Made by a program: the position numbers and the translations under genes. Shown piece by piece: positions 1 to 10,415 of a stretch of DNA of 25,619 nt. The stretch's first letter is position 1. The number at the start of each line of letters is the position of its first letter. The DNA is taken from contig CAXIUT010000005.1 of assembly GCA_964035545.1 (NCBI GenBank), forward strand, positions 1 to 25,619. Direction: 5' to 3'. The notes beneath the pieces are model-generated. The model was not told where the DNA came from. It searched no databases and saw nothing but the letters and a program-made list of their open reading frames with translations. The stretch comes from Bugula neritina. Its lineage: Eukaryota > Bryozoa > Gymnolaemata > Cheilostomatida > Bugulidae.

Positions 1-105
1 CCCAACCCCAACCCCAACCCCAACCCCAACCCCAACCCCAACCCCAACCCCAACCCCAACCCCAACCCCAACCCCAACCCCAACCCCAACCCCAACCCCA
101 ACCCC
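1..105. repeat. Left telomere, (CCCCAA)n
   Basis: Uninterrupted C4A2 repeats run from the first base to position 105, the expected orientation for a left chromosome end (G4T2 on the 3' strand). Unique sequence begins at 106 and the first start codon is at 153, so the subtelomere is under 50 bases. G4T2 is the oligohymenophorean type, whereas hypotrichs carry G4T4. Confidence 0.97.
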
Positions 106-152
106 ATATTGATATCTATTCAATTGTCAATTCAATTAATAAATAAAGATTC

Positions 153-1301
153 ATGGCATAACCTCAAAGCGACCACTCTTCTTCCTTCATCTCATAAGAT
201 CAACCCAATATCTTTCTAAGAGTTCTCAGAGCCATAGATATCTTCTCCTTTATTCCTGTTCCCAAAGACGATACAGTCTCAACTAAACCATCTCTCGTAG
301 GGACAGCCTTGTTCTTCATCATCTTCTTCACATACATAATCATCGATTTCGTTGGTTTTGTGACCGACAATCCACCTATTATCCAAGCATACAACACTCC
401 CCTCGACGACAAATACTACACTCTACCTAGTTTTTCATTGGCATTTATGGACAACAACCCAAACTACGACAAAACCTAACTCTATGACAACTTTCTTAAC
501 CACAGCTGGACCACAAAAGTAAAAACAATGGGAAGCTAGAGTTCAGTACCAATCGATATCTCACTAGTAACCTATAATAAAACAACTGGCACCTAAACCA
601 ACTTCGACATGATTAAATGGATGAACACACCAACTAAACAATTCTACTACATTATGAGAACACCAAGTTAACCACTAAAAGCAAGAGGTTTACTATTTTC
701 ATCTAACACTACCGTATATCCATCAATAAAACTAAATTTCTGTCGAGACAACGACACAATCACTTGTCTTTCAGGCATAGATAAAAATCTACTAACAAAT
801 TTTGCTAGAATATTTTTATTTATCCAAGAACTACCTGACAACAGTTCAATATCTATGGATGATATCAGTGCAAATGGCAATGATTACCTCCAGTATAATT
901 TCTTTTTAATTTAAGGATTTTACAAAAGAATAACTATAAATTTCCAAGTAGTTCGCACATAATTACTACCTGATTATTTCTGGAGATGGAGTCACTAAAA
1001 TACACAAACTATACAAATCGATAACATTCAAGAACAAATATCTAAGGTTGATTCGTTAAGTAATAATCCAGATGCTATTGCTTTTAACTTTCAATTATCT
1101 CCTACTATACTAAACAACAGAATTAGTTTTAAAACATTTATTGATCATGTCAGTCTATGGGGTGCTTTCTGGGGAGTACTATTCGCTATATTTGCTTTGT
1201 TCTTTTTAGGATATAATCGAAGAAAATTTTATAAAAAAAATCCCAATTGGGATAAATTCAAAGACTAAGTCAATAGAACATTAAATTCTCATCATGCTTG
1301 A
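153..1301 (+). CDS. Two-pass membrane protein, unknown function
   Basis: This is a 382-residue intronless ORF when TAA/TAG are sense; it ends at TGA 1299-1301. A short cytoplasmic N-terminus containing DIFSFIPVPKDD leads to a first membrane segment at about residues 47-70, rich in F and I. A polar middle domain of about 260 residues with few cysteines follows. A second membrane segment lies at about 335-356 (LWGAFWGVLFAIFALFFLGY), and then a short basic tail NRRKFYKKNPNWDKFKD. The N-terminal layout (amphipathic stretch, one helix, large lumenal region, terminal helix) recalls ERGIC/Erv41-type proteins and many unnamed ciliate membrane proteins, but I see no diagnostic motif and do not assign a family. 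The start is the first ATG after the telomere; no other in-frame ATG lies upstream. Confidence 0.85.
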
Positions 1302-1400
1302 TCACTATAAATATCTTATTATCTTTATCATAGTTATTATATAAAGGCTAATAAAATTATGCATTGATTTATATGTTATCTTTCAGCAATAAATATAATA

Positions 1401-2429
1401 ATGATGGAGTAAAATTTAACTTTGAGTAGAATCAATAGAAAAAATACAGCCAGAAATTAACTACAAACAGCATATATACGTCTCAATGATTTCATAGAAG
1501 TCATACTTTATCTATTTAGAAACTCAATAACAAAATTAATAGTCGAATACAGCTAGTCCAACAAGTCTATGTTGAAGACTACAAAACTCAAGTTAAATAA
1601 ATGGCCTAAGAACTTGTTAAAATACGATCTGTCCTCGATTAATAACTACTAAAACAAAGAGGTATTTAGATATAAATATAGCTAACTAGAGATTGTTTTT
1701 TTTGGAAGAGGAAAGAGACTTTTTTAGAGGGCAGGTACTCAAACTCAATGAGGAATTGACTAATTTAAGTAAAAATAATACCAAATTAAAATAAGCTTTA
1801 TAAGAATCTAGAGCATAAGCTCAGAATTATAAAAATCTGGTCTCAGGAATGCAAAGAAAAATAGTCAAAATACAAAATTAGGCTTTTTAAACATAAAAAC
1901 TAAAAGATTCATCACCTGTTACATCAATGCCTGTCATCTAAGCTAAATAAACAATATCGACTTTCCAAACTAGACCAGCAAACAGCAAACTTCTACCCTC
2001 TTAAACTATCTCTAGAACTATCTACAGATCAGCAGATCTAAGACGTCAAAAAAGTCATGATATATTGGATAACTAACTAAAGAGAAAAGAGGAAATTCTT
2101 GAAGAATGTATAAAAGATATAAAAAAGAAAATATTTTACCGTACTTTGAATAGTTCGTACTTTATCAATTATTAAGACCAAGCAAAAAAATGTACTTCGA
2201 CTAACACAAAAAGATAACATTCGATAAATTTACAAGAACCGATAAGTAAGAGTTAATTCAGTCTATACTATCAGATCCTAAATTGCTAGATCAATTCTTA
2301 AATTTTATGACAAGTAATAAATAGAGTGAAAGTGGTAGTCCTTTTTCAAAAACGCAAGTAAATAAGGTGGAATTGAAAGATAAATTGTTTAAGTTGAAAT
2401 TGGCAGGAATCAATCGAGAGTATAAGTGA
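1401..2429 (+). CDS. Coiled-coil protein with three 20-nt introns
   Basis: Four exons (1401-1499, 1520-1661, 1682-2107, 2128-2429) join to 322 residues. The introns at 1500-1519, 1662-1681 and 2108-2127 are each exactly 20 nt and GT...AG. Each shifts the frame, and removing it joins two frames that both read as plausible coding sequence, for example LLKQR to ANERLFFLEEERDFF. Residues of about 15-140 are rich in E, K, L and Q with heptad-like spacing and probably form a coiled coil. A Ser/Thr/Pro-rich linker follows, then a compact C-terminal region (ILPYFEEFVLYQLLRPSKK). A scaffold or cytoskeletal protein is likely, but the family is not recognised. Start could be either of two consecutive ATGs (1401, 1404). 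The third intron is the least certain because alternative GT/AG pairs exist nearby. Confidence 0.75.
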
Positions 2430-2467
2430 TTTCTTAGAATTATATTATTTAAGATTATTTGAATTAG

Positions 2468-3489
2468 ATGTAGATTTAGAAAGAAAAACCTACCATCACA
2501 GATTAGAAAGAACTGCTGGCTTTGTTCATAGATATCGAGTCAAGATGTATCAAGTTGTAGAACTTTGAAGATGCTGGCATGACTGTTGAAGATATGATAT
2601 AGAAAATGATGATAGTACTCCAATCTATCAAAGATATGCAGATGTTTTCAGCGAATGAAACCCTAAAAGAAGTTCACACTGAAATAATGAAGTAAAGTTT
2701 ATTATATTTAGATTTTTGATTTTACCCTATCGATTGGGATGGCTTTATAGTCGTGTTAAAGAACCAAGAATGAAAGCTATTCTTTCAGAAAAAGATTTTC
2801 TTAATTCATTCTTACAACTTATGCAGCAGTTTAGTTGCTAGGAGGAATAAATCTTTCCTAAAAACCTTCATAAAATGTGGTCAGCTCAACTACAAGAAAG
2901 ATAATATAGACCTCCAAGAGATGAATTAATTCAAGCTATGAAAGATAGAAAAACAGCCTAAAAAAGATATTAGAACTGGTAGAAAATAAAAGAATAAAGT
3001 TAAAAGCGTCAAGCTATCAAAGATTACATCACTATTCAGATTCATGAAGCTATAACAATGCTTCGTCATATCTAATAGGAAATAGACATTCTAAAATACA
3101 AAGATTCTCTTCAAAAAGATCAATAAGCCAAAGAAAAACATTAAAATGAGATGAATAAACCTATTCCTAAGATGAAAGTTTGGCAAATTCCTCCAAAAGA
3201 TGTTATTCAGCAATACATGTGTCCATCAGAACAAAGAAAAGATTTTGTTGCTAAAGTATGGCAATAAAATGCAAACAAACCTACCATGACTCTTGAAGAG
3301 GTAGGTCAGATGGAAATAGACAATGCTGAAGCTAGAGCAAAGAGATAAGCCAAACAGAGATAAGAGAACTGGGTTGATACTGACAGTGATAAAGAGGAAA
3401 ATGATGCAAGAATGAAGAAAGAAGCTTAAAGTATGGCATATTGGAAAGATAATCATCAGAAAGGAGCTGGTAACCTTAACAGACATTGA
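2468..3489 (+). CDS. TAP42/IGBP1-like PP2A regulatory protein, copy A
   Basis: Two exons (2468-2691, 2712-3489) with a 20-nt GT...AG intron give 333 residues. TAP42/alpha4 proteins bind the PP2A-family catalytic subunit and govern its stability and TOR signalling. The hallmarks seen are an N-terminal helical half with FLILPYRLGWLYSRVKEPR, like the family's LLPYxLGxL segment, which is restored only when the intron is removed. A long charged helix precedes a KPTMTLEEVGQMEIDNAEAR segment like the family's PTMTxEEF. The C-terminal signature is ESMAYWKDNHQKGAGNLNRH, matching the WKDxxPxGxGN end of TAP42. Length fits the family. The ATG lies only 38 bases past the upstream stop, leaving little room for a promoter. 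Assignment rests on motif recognition, not alignment. Confidence 0.8.
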
Positions 3490-3692
3490 TTTGTTAAAAG
3501 ATATGACTTTATAAGTATAAATTAATCTACAAAATCTTTAGAAATATACTATTTATTTTATTTATTTCCCATTCTAAGATAAAAATGGTTGAATAGTGTT
3601 TTACAGATTGTTATATATATGAATAATATAAAATCAGATAAACTTCATGATTAAAGTAATTGTAATGAAATATGAGTATACATAATTAAATT

Positions 3693-4328
3693 ATGAGTTA
3701 GGAAAAATCAATTACTGTTGAGGTAACTTTTCACCCTTCTGCTAACCTTTAACTGGTTCTTCAGAACATCATCGACGACCATCCATGCGTCGATAACTTT
3801 TAAAAAACTTAAGAAAGTCAGTTACTAATAAGACTAGATTCGATTATTGATTTTCTAGATATCGATTTTATCCAGTCTTATGGAGCTATCTCTTGTAAAA
3901 TTGTCTCATAGAAGGTCTAAGATGAAGAAAACTCAAAGAAACCTGAAGATCTTTACTCAACTTTACATTAATCTGATGAGGAAAGCAGTTAATAATATCT
4001 GAATAGCCATCATTAACTATACTTATAAGGTTTAAACAATCTAAAAATGCCTCTTAAGTGTTAGAGACTAACTTCTCTTGAAGACTAACTGATTTAGTAA
4101 GAGAAAATAAAGGAATATTTTAAATTATATGACAGTGATAACAATCTAAACTGGTAAAAAAAATCAACAGAAGATGAATAGATCTATACCACTCTTGAAG
4201 ACGAATTGATAAAAGATGAATACTAAACCAAATAGACCGAAGGATGGATACCAATGATCGGAGGAATGGCAATGACTGCTATTTTGCTTGGAGGATACAA
4301 AGTTCTTAAACTAGCTTTTAATCAATGA
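3693..4328 (+). CDS. Small acidic tail-anchored membrane protein, copy A
   Basis: A 211-residue intronless ORF ends at TGA 4326-4328. The N-terminal ~75 residues look folded (SITVEVTFHPSANLELVLQN... DIDFIQSYGAISCKIV). The middle is strongly acidic and rich in reassigned Glu codons, hence probably disordered. A single hydrophobic segment at about residues 188-206 (MIGGMAMTAILLGGYKVLKL) lies at the extreme C-terminus, the layout of a tail-anchored protein with a cytosolic body inserted in ER or an organelle outer membrane. An in-frame upstream ATG at 3672 would add seven residues, so the start is ambiguous. The family is not recognised. The duplicated copy at 7184 is almost identical. Confidence 0.8.
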
Positions 4329-4368
4329 TACTGTTTTTTAATATTTTCACTAATATAAATTTATTGAT

Positions 4369-5897
4369 ATGTCTAGCTGGTTTCTCTTCAACAAAAAACC
4401 AATGACCTATCTGACTAAGTTGATCTTAATCTGTATGCTTTCTACAACTGCGGTATCTATTGTGGACGCACTTCCGGGACTCTATACTGGTATTTGCTTT
4501 TCAATAAAGATCGGATATAAATATGGAGTACTACCGGTTCGAACAACCTATTCACAACAAATGGCTACAACTTCACTAAAACTTGGAGATAAAATCTAAC
4601 AAATATTCAAACTACAGCTCTACTACTTTATAACTTCAAAACGGCTCCTCAGAAAACATTGAGCTACAATGCTGAGATAGTAACATCAAATTAGAATTCA
4701 GCAATAATCAATATAAATCCCACCAGTACAGGCGGTGGTATAATATATCTAGCTTTTACTATTTTAGTAGTAACATAATCAAACCACTTTTTCTAGCTGC
4801 TTACCATCACCCAAACATCTCTAGATCCATCACTAACACAACACTAATTTAACAGTCAAAATTCAAGTTTATCACTAAGTAATATCAATCCAACAGTTAC
4901 ATCTTACTACCAATGGATAACAGCTTCATAAGCCAACTCATCATAAACCAGCATTAATTACCATAACTGGTTGGACGTCGAAATCGATTCCACCTTTACT
5001 TTTATCACTCTATTTCTAGATGCAAGCGATGCTGTGTATCTAACTGGATTTAAGGTGAACATATTGATTCTTGCCTCATAGGCCAATTCTACAACTATTC
5101 ATCAAACAAGAGTTGTATCATAGGATGGCGTTCAATAAGAATATAATTTTATTCATAATTTCGGAGTAGATTAATCTCTATACGGTAAACCTCTGGATAA
5201 ATACAACTGTATCATTGGATTAGATTTACTCGATATCTATCTGATAACTAATGCATAATCACCAAGTTCATATCTATTCACTATGGATAATGTATCCGAT
5301 GTCACTGCCACAGTTGATACATAAGTTGCATCAGTAAAGTTGATAACCATTTGCACAGGAGTACTATGCAGTCCTCGAACATATTATGATGATACAAATA
5401 AAGTATGTTCAACATCTGCCTGTCCCTATGATTGCTACTAGTGTTCGCAAAACGGATATTGCCTCTCTTGCAATACAACTACTGATTTTAGACAGCTTTC
5501 TGGCAATAGATGTGTTCCTATCACTGGATACTACTAGAGCGGCGTAACTGTGGCTGGCAAATGTCCAGATGAATGCGATATCTGTTTTAATTCTGTTCTC
5601 TGTGAGGAATAGAAAACATAATAATAGGATAGCAATTCTCTTTTTTTGTATATATTGATTGGTGCTGGAGGGCTACTAATCATCATAATAATAGTTATAG
5701 CTGTTTTAGTATGGAGATGCAAGAAGAATGAAAATAAAAAGGATAAAAAAGTGACAAATCAGGTTTAGTCTAGTAATAACATCAATACTATAGAAGAAAT
5801 CAATGGCAATAATGAAATTAAACCTGATTAAAATGCTATGGTCAAATAGCAACCATAAATTCCAATGGAATAAAGGGAACCTAATAGATCCCTATGA
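4369..5897 (+). CDS. Cysteine-rich single-pass receptor-like protein, copy A
   Basis: Two exons split by a 20-nt intron (4490-4509) give 502 residues. Read unspliced, the frame hits TGA at 4661; spliced, it stays open to TGA 5895-5897. A signal peptide is evident (residues ~16-36, TKLILICMLSTTAVSIVDA). A Thr/Ser/Asn-rich ectodomain of about 290 residues follows. A Cys-rich region at roughly 320-412 has furin-like/variant-repeat spacing (CPYDCYECSQNGYCLSCN... CPDECDICF). One membrane helix sits at ~421-445 (LIGAGGLLIIIIIVIAVLVW), followed by a KKNENKKDKK stop-transfer and an acidic tail. It resembles the abundant ciliate surface proteins with growth-factor-receptor Cys-rich repeats; ligand and role are unknown. 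It starts 40 bases after the preceding stop. Confidence 0.85.
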
Positions 5898-5958
5898 AAT
5901 TAAAGTGTTTGCTTTATCTTGATTTAATCTACATAATTATATAAATTATTTGAATTAG

Positions 5959-6980
5959 ATGTATATTTAGAAAGAAAAACTTACCATCACAGATTAGAAA
6001 GAACTCTTGGCTTTGTTCATAGATATCGAGTCAAGATGTATCAAGTTGTAGAACTTTGAAGATGCTGGCATGACTGTTGAAAATATGATATAGAAAATGA
6101 TGATTGTACTCCAATCTATCAAAGATATGCAGATGTTTTCAGCTAATGAAACCCTAAAAGAAGTTCATACTGAAATAATGAAGTAAAGTTTATAATATTT
6201 AGATTTTTGATTTTACCCTATCGATTGGGATGGCTTTATAGTCGTGTTAAAGAACCAAGAATGAAAGCTATTCTTTCAGAAAAAGATTTTCTTAATTCAT
6301 TCTTACAACTTATGCAGCAGTTTAGTTGCTAGGAGGAATAAATCTTTCCTAAAAACCTTCATAAAATGTGGTCAGCTCAACTACAAGAAAGATAATATAG
6401 ACCTCCTAGAGATGAATTAATTCAAGCTATGAAAGATAGAAAAACAGCCTAAAAAAGATATTAGAACTGGTAGAAAATAAAAGAATAAAGTTAAAAGCGT
6501 CAAGCTATCAAAGATTACATCACTATTCAGATTCATGAAGCTATAACAATGCTTCGTCATATCTAATAGGAAATAGACATTCTAAAATACAAAGATTCTA
6601 TTCAAAAAGATCAATAAGCCAAAGAAAAACATTAAAATGAAATGAATAAACCTATTCCTAAGATGAAAGTTTGGCAAATTCCTCCAAAAGATGTTATTCA
6701 GCAATACATGTGTCCATCAGAACAGAGAAAAGATTTTGTTGCTAAAGTATGGCAATAAAATGCAAACAAACCTACCATGACTCTTGAAGAGGTAGGTCAG
6801 ATGGAAATAGACAATGCTGAATCTAGAGCAAAGAGATAAGCCAAACAGAGATAAGAGAATTGGGTTGATACAGATAGTGATAAAGAGGAAAATGATGCAA
6901 GAATGAAGAAAGAAGCTGAAAGTATGGCATATTGGAAAGATAATCATCAAAAAGGAGCAGGCAACCTTAACAGACATTGA
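5959..6980 (+). CDS. TAP42/IGBP1-like PP2A regulatory protein, copy B
   Basis: This is the duplicate of the gene at 2468 with the same exon structure (5959-6182, 6203-6980; 20-nt intron) and the same 333-residue length. It is intact, with the LLPY-like segment and the WKDNHQKGAGN C-terminus preserved. At 6918-6920 it has GAA where copy A has TAA, direct evidence that TAA is read as Glu. The second codon position encodes Tyr here versus a TAG-coded Glu in copy A. Both copies being open with mostly synonymous change suggests both are under purifying selection or the duplication is recent. Confidence 0.8.
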
Positions 6981-7183
6981 TTTGTTCAAAGATATGACTT
7001 TATAAGTTTAAATTAATCTATAAAATCTTTATAAATATACTATTTATTTTATTTATTTCCCGTTCTAAGATAAAAATAGTTGAATAGTGTTTTACAGATT
7101 GTTATAAATATGAATAATATAAAATCAGATAAACTTCATGATTAAAGTAATTGTAATGAAATATGAGTATACATAATTAAATT

Positions 7184-7819
7184 ATGAGTTAGGAAAAATC
7201 AATTACTGTTGAGGTAACTTTTCACCCTTTTGCTAACCTTTAACTGGTTCTTCAGAACATTATCGACGACCATCCTTGCGTCGATAACTTTTAAAAAACT
7301 TAAGAAAGTCAGTTACTAATAAGACTAGATTCGATCATTGATTTTCTAGATATCGATTTTATCCAGTCTTATGGAGCTATCTCTTGTAAAATTGTCTCAT
7401 AGAAGGTCTAAGATGAAGAAAACTCAAAGAAACCTGAAGATCTTTACTCAACTTTACATTAATCTGATGAGGAAAGCAGTTAATAATATCTGAATAGCCA
7501 TCATTAACTATACTTATAAGGTTTAAACAATCTAAAAATGCCTCTTAAGTGTTAGAGACTAACTTCTCTTGAAGACTAACTGATTTAGTAAGAGAAAATA
7601 AAGGAATATTTTAAATTATATGACAGTGATAACAATCTAAACTGGTAAAAAAAATCAACAGAAGATGAATAGATCTATACCACTCTTGAAGACGAATTGA
7701 TAAAAGATGAATACTAAACCAAATAGACCGAAGGATGGATACCAATGATCGGAGGAATGGCAATGACTGCTATTTTGCTTGGAGGATACAAAGTTCTTAA
7801 ACTAGCTTTTAATCAATGA
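7184..7819 (+). CDS. Small acidic tail-anchored membrane protein, copy B
   Basis: Duplicate of the gene at 3693: 211 residues, same C-terminal hydrophobic anchor, same possible upstream start 21 bases earlier. Very few changes are visible. Just after its stop the sequence around ATTCAATGATA is repeated, a small insertion that accounts for the 9-base shift between units. Function is unknown. Confidence 0.8.
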
Positions 7820-7868
7820 TATTCAATGATACTGTTTTTAATATTTTCACTAATATAAATTTATTGAT

Positions 7869-9421
7869 ATGTCTAGCTGGTTTCTCTTCAACAAAAAACC
7901 GATGACCTTTCTGGCTAAGTTGATCTTAATCTTTATGCTTTCTACAACTGCGGTATCTATTGTGGACGCACTTCCGGGACTCTATACTGGTATTTGCTTT
8001 TCAATAAAGATCGGATATAAATATGGAGTACTACCGGTTCGAACAACCTATTCACAACAGATGGCTACAACTTCACTAAAACTTGGAGATAAAATCTTAC
8101 AAATATTCAAACTACAGCTTTACTACTTTATAGCTTCAAAACGGCTCCTCAGAAAACATTGAGCTACAATGCTGAGATAATAACATCCAATTAGAATTCA
8201 GCAATAATCAATATAAATCCCACCAATACAGGCGGTGGTATAATATATCTAGCTTTTACTATTTTAGTAGTAACATAATCAAACCACTTTTTCTAGCTGC
8301 TTAGCATCACCCAAACCTCATTAGATCCATCACTAACACAACACTAATTTAACAGTCAAAATTCAAGTTTATCACTAAGTAATATCAATGCAACAGTTAC
8401 ATCTTACTACCAATGGATAACAGCTTCATAAGCCAACTCATCATCAACCAGCATCAATTACTATAACTGGCTTGTCGCCGATATCGATTCAACCTATACT
8501 TTTGTCACTCTATTTCTAGATGCAAGCGATGTTGTCTATCTAACTGGATTTAAGGTGAACATATTAATTCTTGCCTCTTAGGCCAATTCTACAACTATTC
8601 ATCAAACAAGAGTTGTATCATATGATGGTGTTCAATAAGACTACAATTTTACTCATAATTTCGGAGTTGATTAATCTCTATACGGCAAACCTTTGGATAA
8701 ATACAACTGTATCATCGGATTAGATGTACTCGATATCGATCTAATAACTAATGCATAATCACCAAGTTCATACCTATTAACAATGAGTGGATCTGATGTC
8801 ACTGGTACAGTTGATACCTAAGTTGCCGCAGTATAGTTGATAACCATTTGCACTGGAGTACTATGCAGTCCTCGAACATACTACGATGATACAAATAAAG
8901 TATGTTCAACATCTGCCTGTCCCTATGATTGCTACTAGTGCTCACAAAACGGATATTGCCTCTCTTGCAATACAACTACTGATTTTAGAGAGCTTTCTGG
9001 CAATAGATGTGTTCCTATCACTGGATACTACTAAAGCGGCGTAACTGTGGCTGGCAAATGTCCAGATGAATGCGATATCTGTTTTAATTCTGTTCTCTGT
9101 GAGGAATAGAAAACATAATAATAGGATAGTAATTCTCTTTTTTTGTATATATTGATTGGTGCTGGAGGGCTGCTATTAATCATAATAATAATAGTTATAG
9201 CTGTTTTAGTATGGAAATGCAAAAAGAATAAAAATAAAAAAGATAAAAAAGTGAAAAATCAGGTATAGTCTAATAATAATATTCATACTATAGAAGAAAT
9301 CAGTGGCAATAATGAAATTAAACCTGCTTAAAATGCTATGGTCAAATAGCAACCATAAATTCCAATAGAATAAAGGGACCCTAATAGACCCTATGAAATT
9401 AACCTATTTCCTTCATCTTGA
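7869..9421 (+). CDS. Cysteine-rich single-pass receptor-like protein, copy B
   Basis: Duplicate of the gene at 4369 with an intron at 7990-8009 (20 nt). The spliced product is 510 residues. Signal peptide, Cys-rich region, membrane helix and basic stop-transfer are retained. It is the most diverged gene of the cassette, with clustered changes in the ectodomain such as LVADIDSTYTFVTLF against LDVEIDSTFTFITLF. A 1-base deletion near 9393 moves the reading frame past the copy A stop, so the protein ends NRPYEINLFPSS instead of NRSL. The intron itself is unchanged between copies. Confidence 0.83.
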
Positions 9422-9466
9422 TTTAATCTTATAAATATTAATATTAAATATAAAATAAATAAGCAA

Positions 9467-9852
9467 TCACAGCACTTTACTATCTTTAATAGTCCTCTTC
9501 AAATGCATATAGTGTTACTGACCCATCGCCGTCCTTTCTGATGGAATACCAAACTATTAATCTATTACCTACTTACATTTATATTCCTACAATTCAGTCT
9601 GTTTTCCTTAAAGCTATCCCTGCAATTTATTAATCATGGATTTCAAAAAAACCTATCTCTCCTTTCTGGACAACTCCTCTTCTTTCCTCACCTTCAAGCC
9701 CAACCCCTTCATCATCTGTATCATCTTCTATTCATGATCGAATATTGCCTCATGAAGTCGAATGACTGAATAGGTCGTTATGTCTGTTATATTCTATGAA
9801 GCAATTTCTTGCTAGAGATGCAATTGAGCACTAGAGCTGTTTGTCTGGACAT
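9467..9852 (-). CDS. Small coiled-coil protein (minus strand)
   Basis: Exons 9852-9832 and 9811-9467, separated by a 20-nt GT...AG intron, encode 121 residues starting MSRQTALQEIASENITD. Residues ~35-95 are charged and helical (KGLGLKVRKEEELSRKERE... INKLQGELEGKQTELEEYK), typical of a short coiled coil. An unspliced alternative starts at ATG 9964-9962 and gives 165 residues in the same downstream frame; I prefer the spliced form because the first 60 residues of the longer one look non-coding and the intron matches the local 20-nt norm. The gene converges on the receptor gene, with 45 bases between stops. The family is not recognised. Confidence 0.65.
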
Positions 9853-9857
9853 GTCTG

Positions 9858-10269
9858 ATGATAAAGAAGATGATGTTGTTGTTGGGTAGTTGTAATTTAG
9901 TGTAGAGTTAGGGTGTTTATATCTTTTTTAGTTTTTAACTTGAAAATCCAAAAACTCGTCTCATTAGTTGCTATCTTTATAGTTGTACTTTAGATAGTTG
10001 CACTTTATTTTTCCAAACCTCACATCCCTAACTTTCCAAAGACAACAAATCATATCGTTTATTATGACTAAAAGCCGCCAAAGACCATGTCCCCTTCCCA
10101 TACCCCAAACAAACCAAAGCATAATCTAGCAAAACATCAATAAGAGCAATAGACTAAGTCGACCACAATTAAACAGCAACAGCTTTGCATTTCTAACTAT
10201 CAACCAAAAGTAAATTCCTCTCAACAATTTACTCAACATTCGATGAAAACTAAGTCGCATTTTGAATGA
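9858..10269 (+). CDS. Small single-pass membrane protein, 5' end uncertain
   Basis: The well-supported part runs from about 9932 to TGA 10267-10269. A hydrophobic helix LVSLVAIFIVVLEIVALYF is followed by a polar tail rich in K, H, T and Q (PHIPNFPKTTNHIVYYDEKPPK). No ATG lies upstream in that frame before a TGA at about 9871. A candidate first exon starts at ATG 9858 and joins through a 19-nt GT...AG intron (9913-9931), giving 130 residues. That start would be only five bases from the divergent minus-strand start, which is suspicious. The type II topology (short N-terminus inside, long tail outside) is inferred. Confidence 0.45.
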
Positions 10270-10415
10270 TCTATCATAACCAATTTTATACTTTAGCAAA
10301 CTAGATAACAGAATTAGACAAACAAAACCAATTATTATTAATTTTGATATTATTTGGTATATCTTTGCAATATCTCTGATCCAAAAACCATCCGTTTGAT
10401 TTTTTATTGCTACCT

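Larger units (their letters stand above)
2454..5932. repeat. Tandem duplication, unit A (three-gene cassette)
   Basis: Unit A is nearly identical to unit B (5945-9428), with an offset of 3491 bases over the first two genes and 3500 at the third. Similarity starts only 14 bases before the TAP42-like ATG and ends about 35 bases after the receptor-like gene's stop, so the units almost abut. Each carries the same three genes in the same order and strand. Confidence 0.95.
5945..9428. repeat. Tandem duplication, unit B
   Basis: This is the second copy of the three-gene cassette, starting about 12 bases after unit A ends. Differences are scattered substitutions, many synonymous, plus small indels: about 9 extra bases in the spacer near 7820, two 3-base changes in the receptor gene, and a 1-base deletion near its stop. 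Unit B's first gene sits directly behind the 3' end of unit A's last gene, so its upstream DNA differs from that of copy A. Confidence 0.95.

Noticed and set aside
2420-2453. Fusion of the coiled-coil gene (1401-2429) with the TAP42-like gene through a 34-nt intron
   Set aside because: Unit B has the TAP42-like gene without that upstream gene, and the duplication begins just before its ATG, so they are separate genes.
2539-2560. A 22-nt intron in an alternative frame of the TAP42-like gene, with an upstream exon reading ELDVDLERKTYHHRLERT
   Set aside because: That frame has no ATG, whereas ATG 2468 opens the same downstream frame without any intron and is preserved in copy B.
3226-3486. Hydrophobic minus-strand frames opposite the C-terminal part of both TAP42-like copies (also 6717-6989)
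   Set aside because: The plus strand encodes a recognisable TAP42 C-terminus here; the antisense frames are shadows of charged-codon composition.
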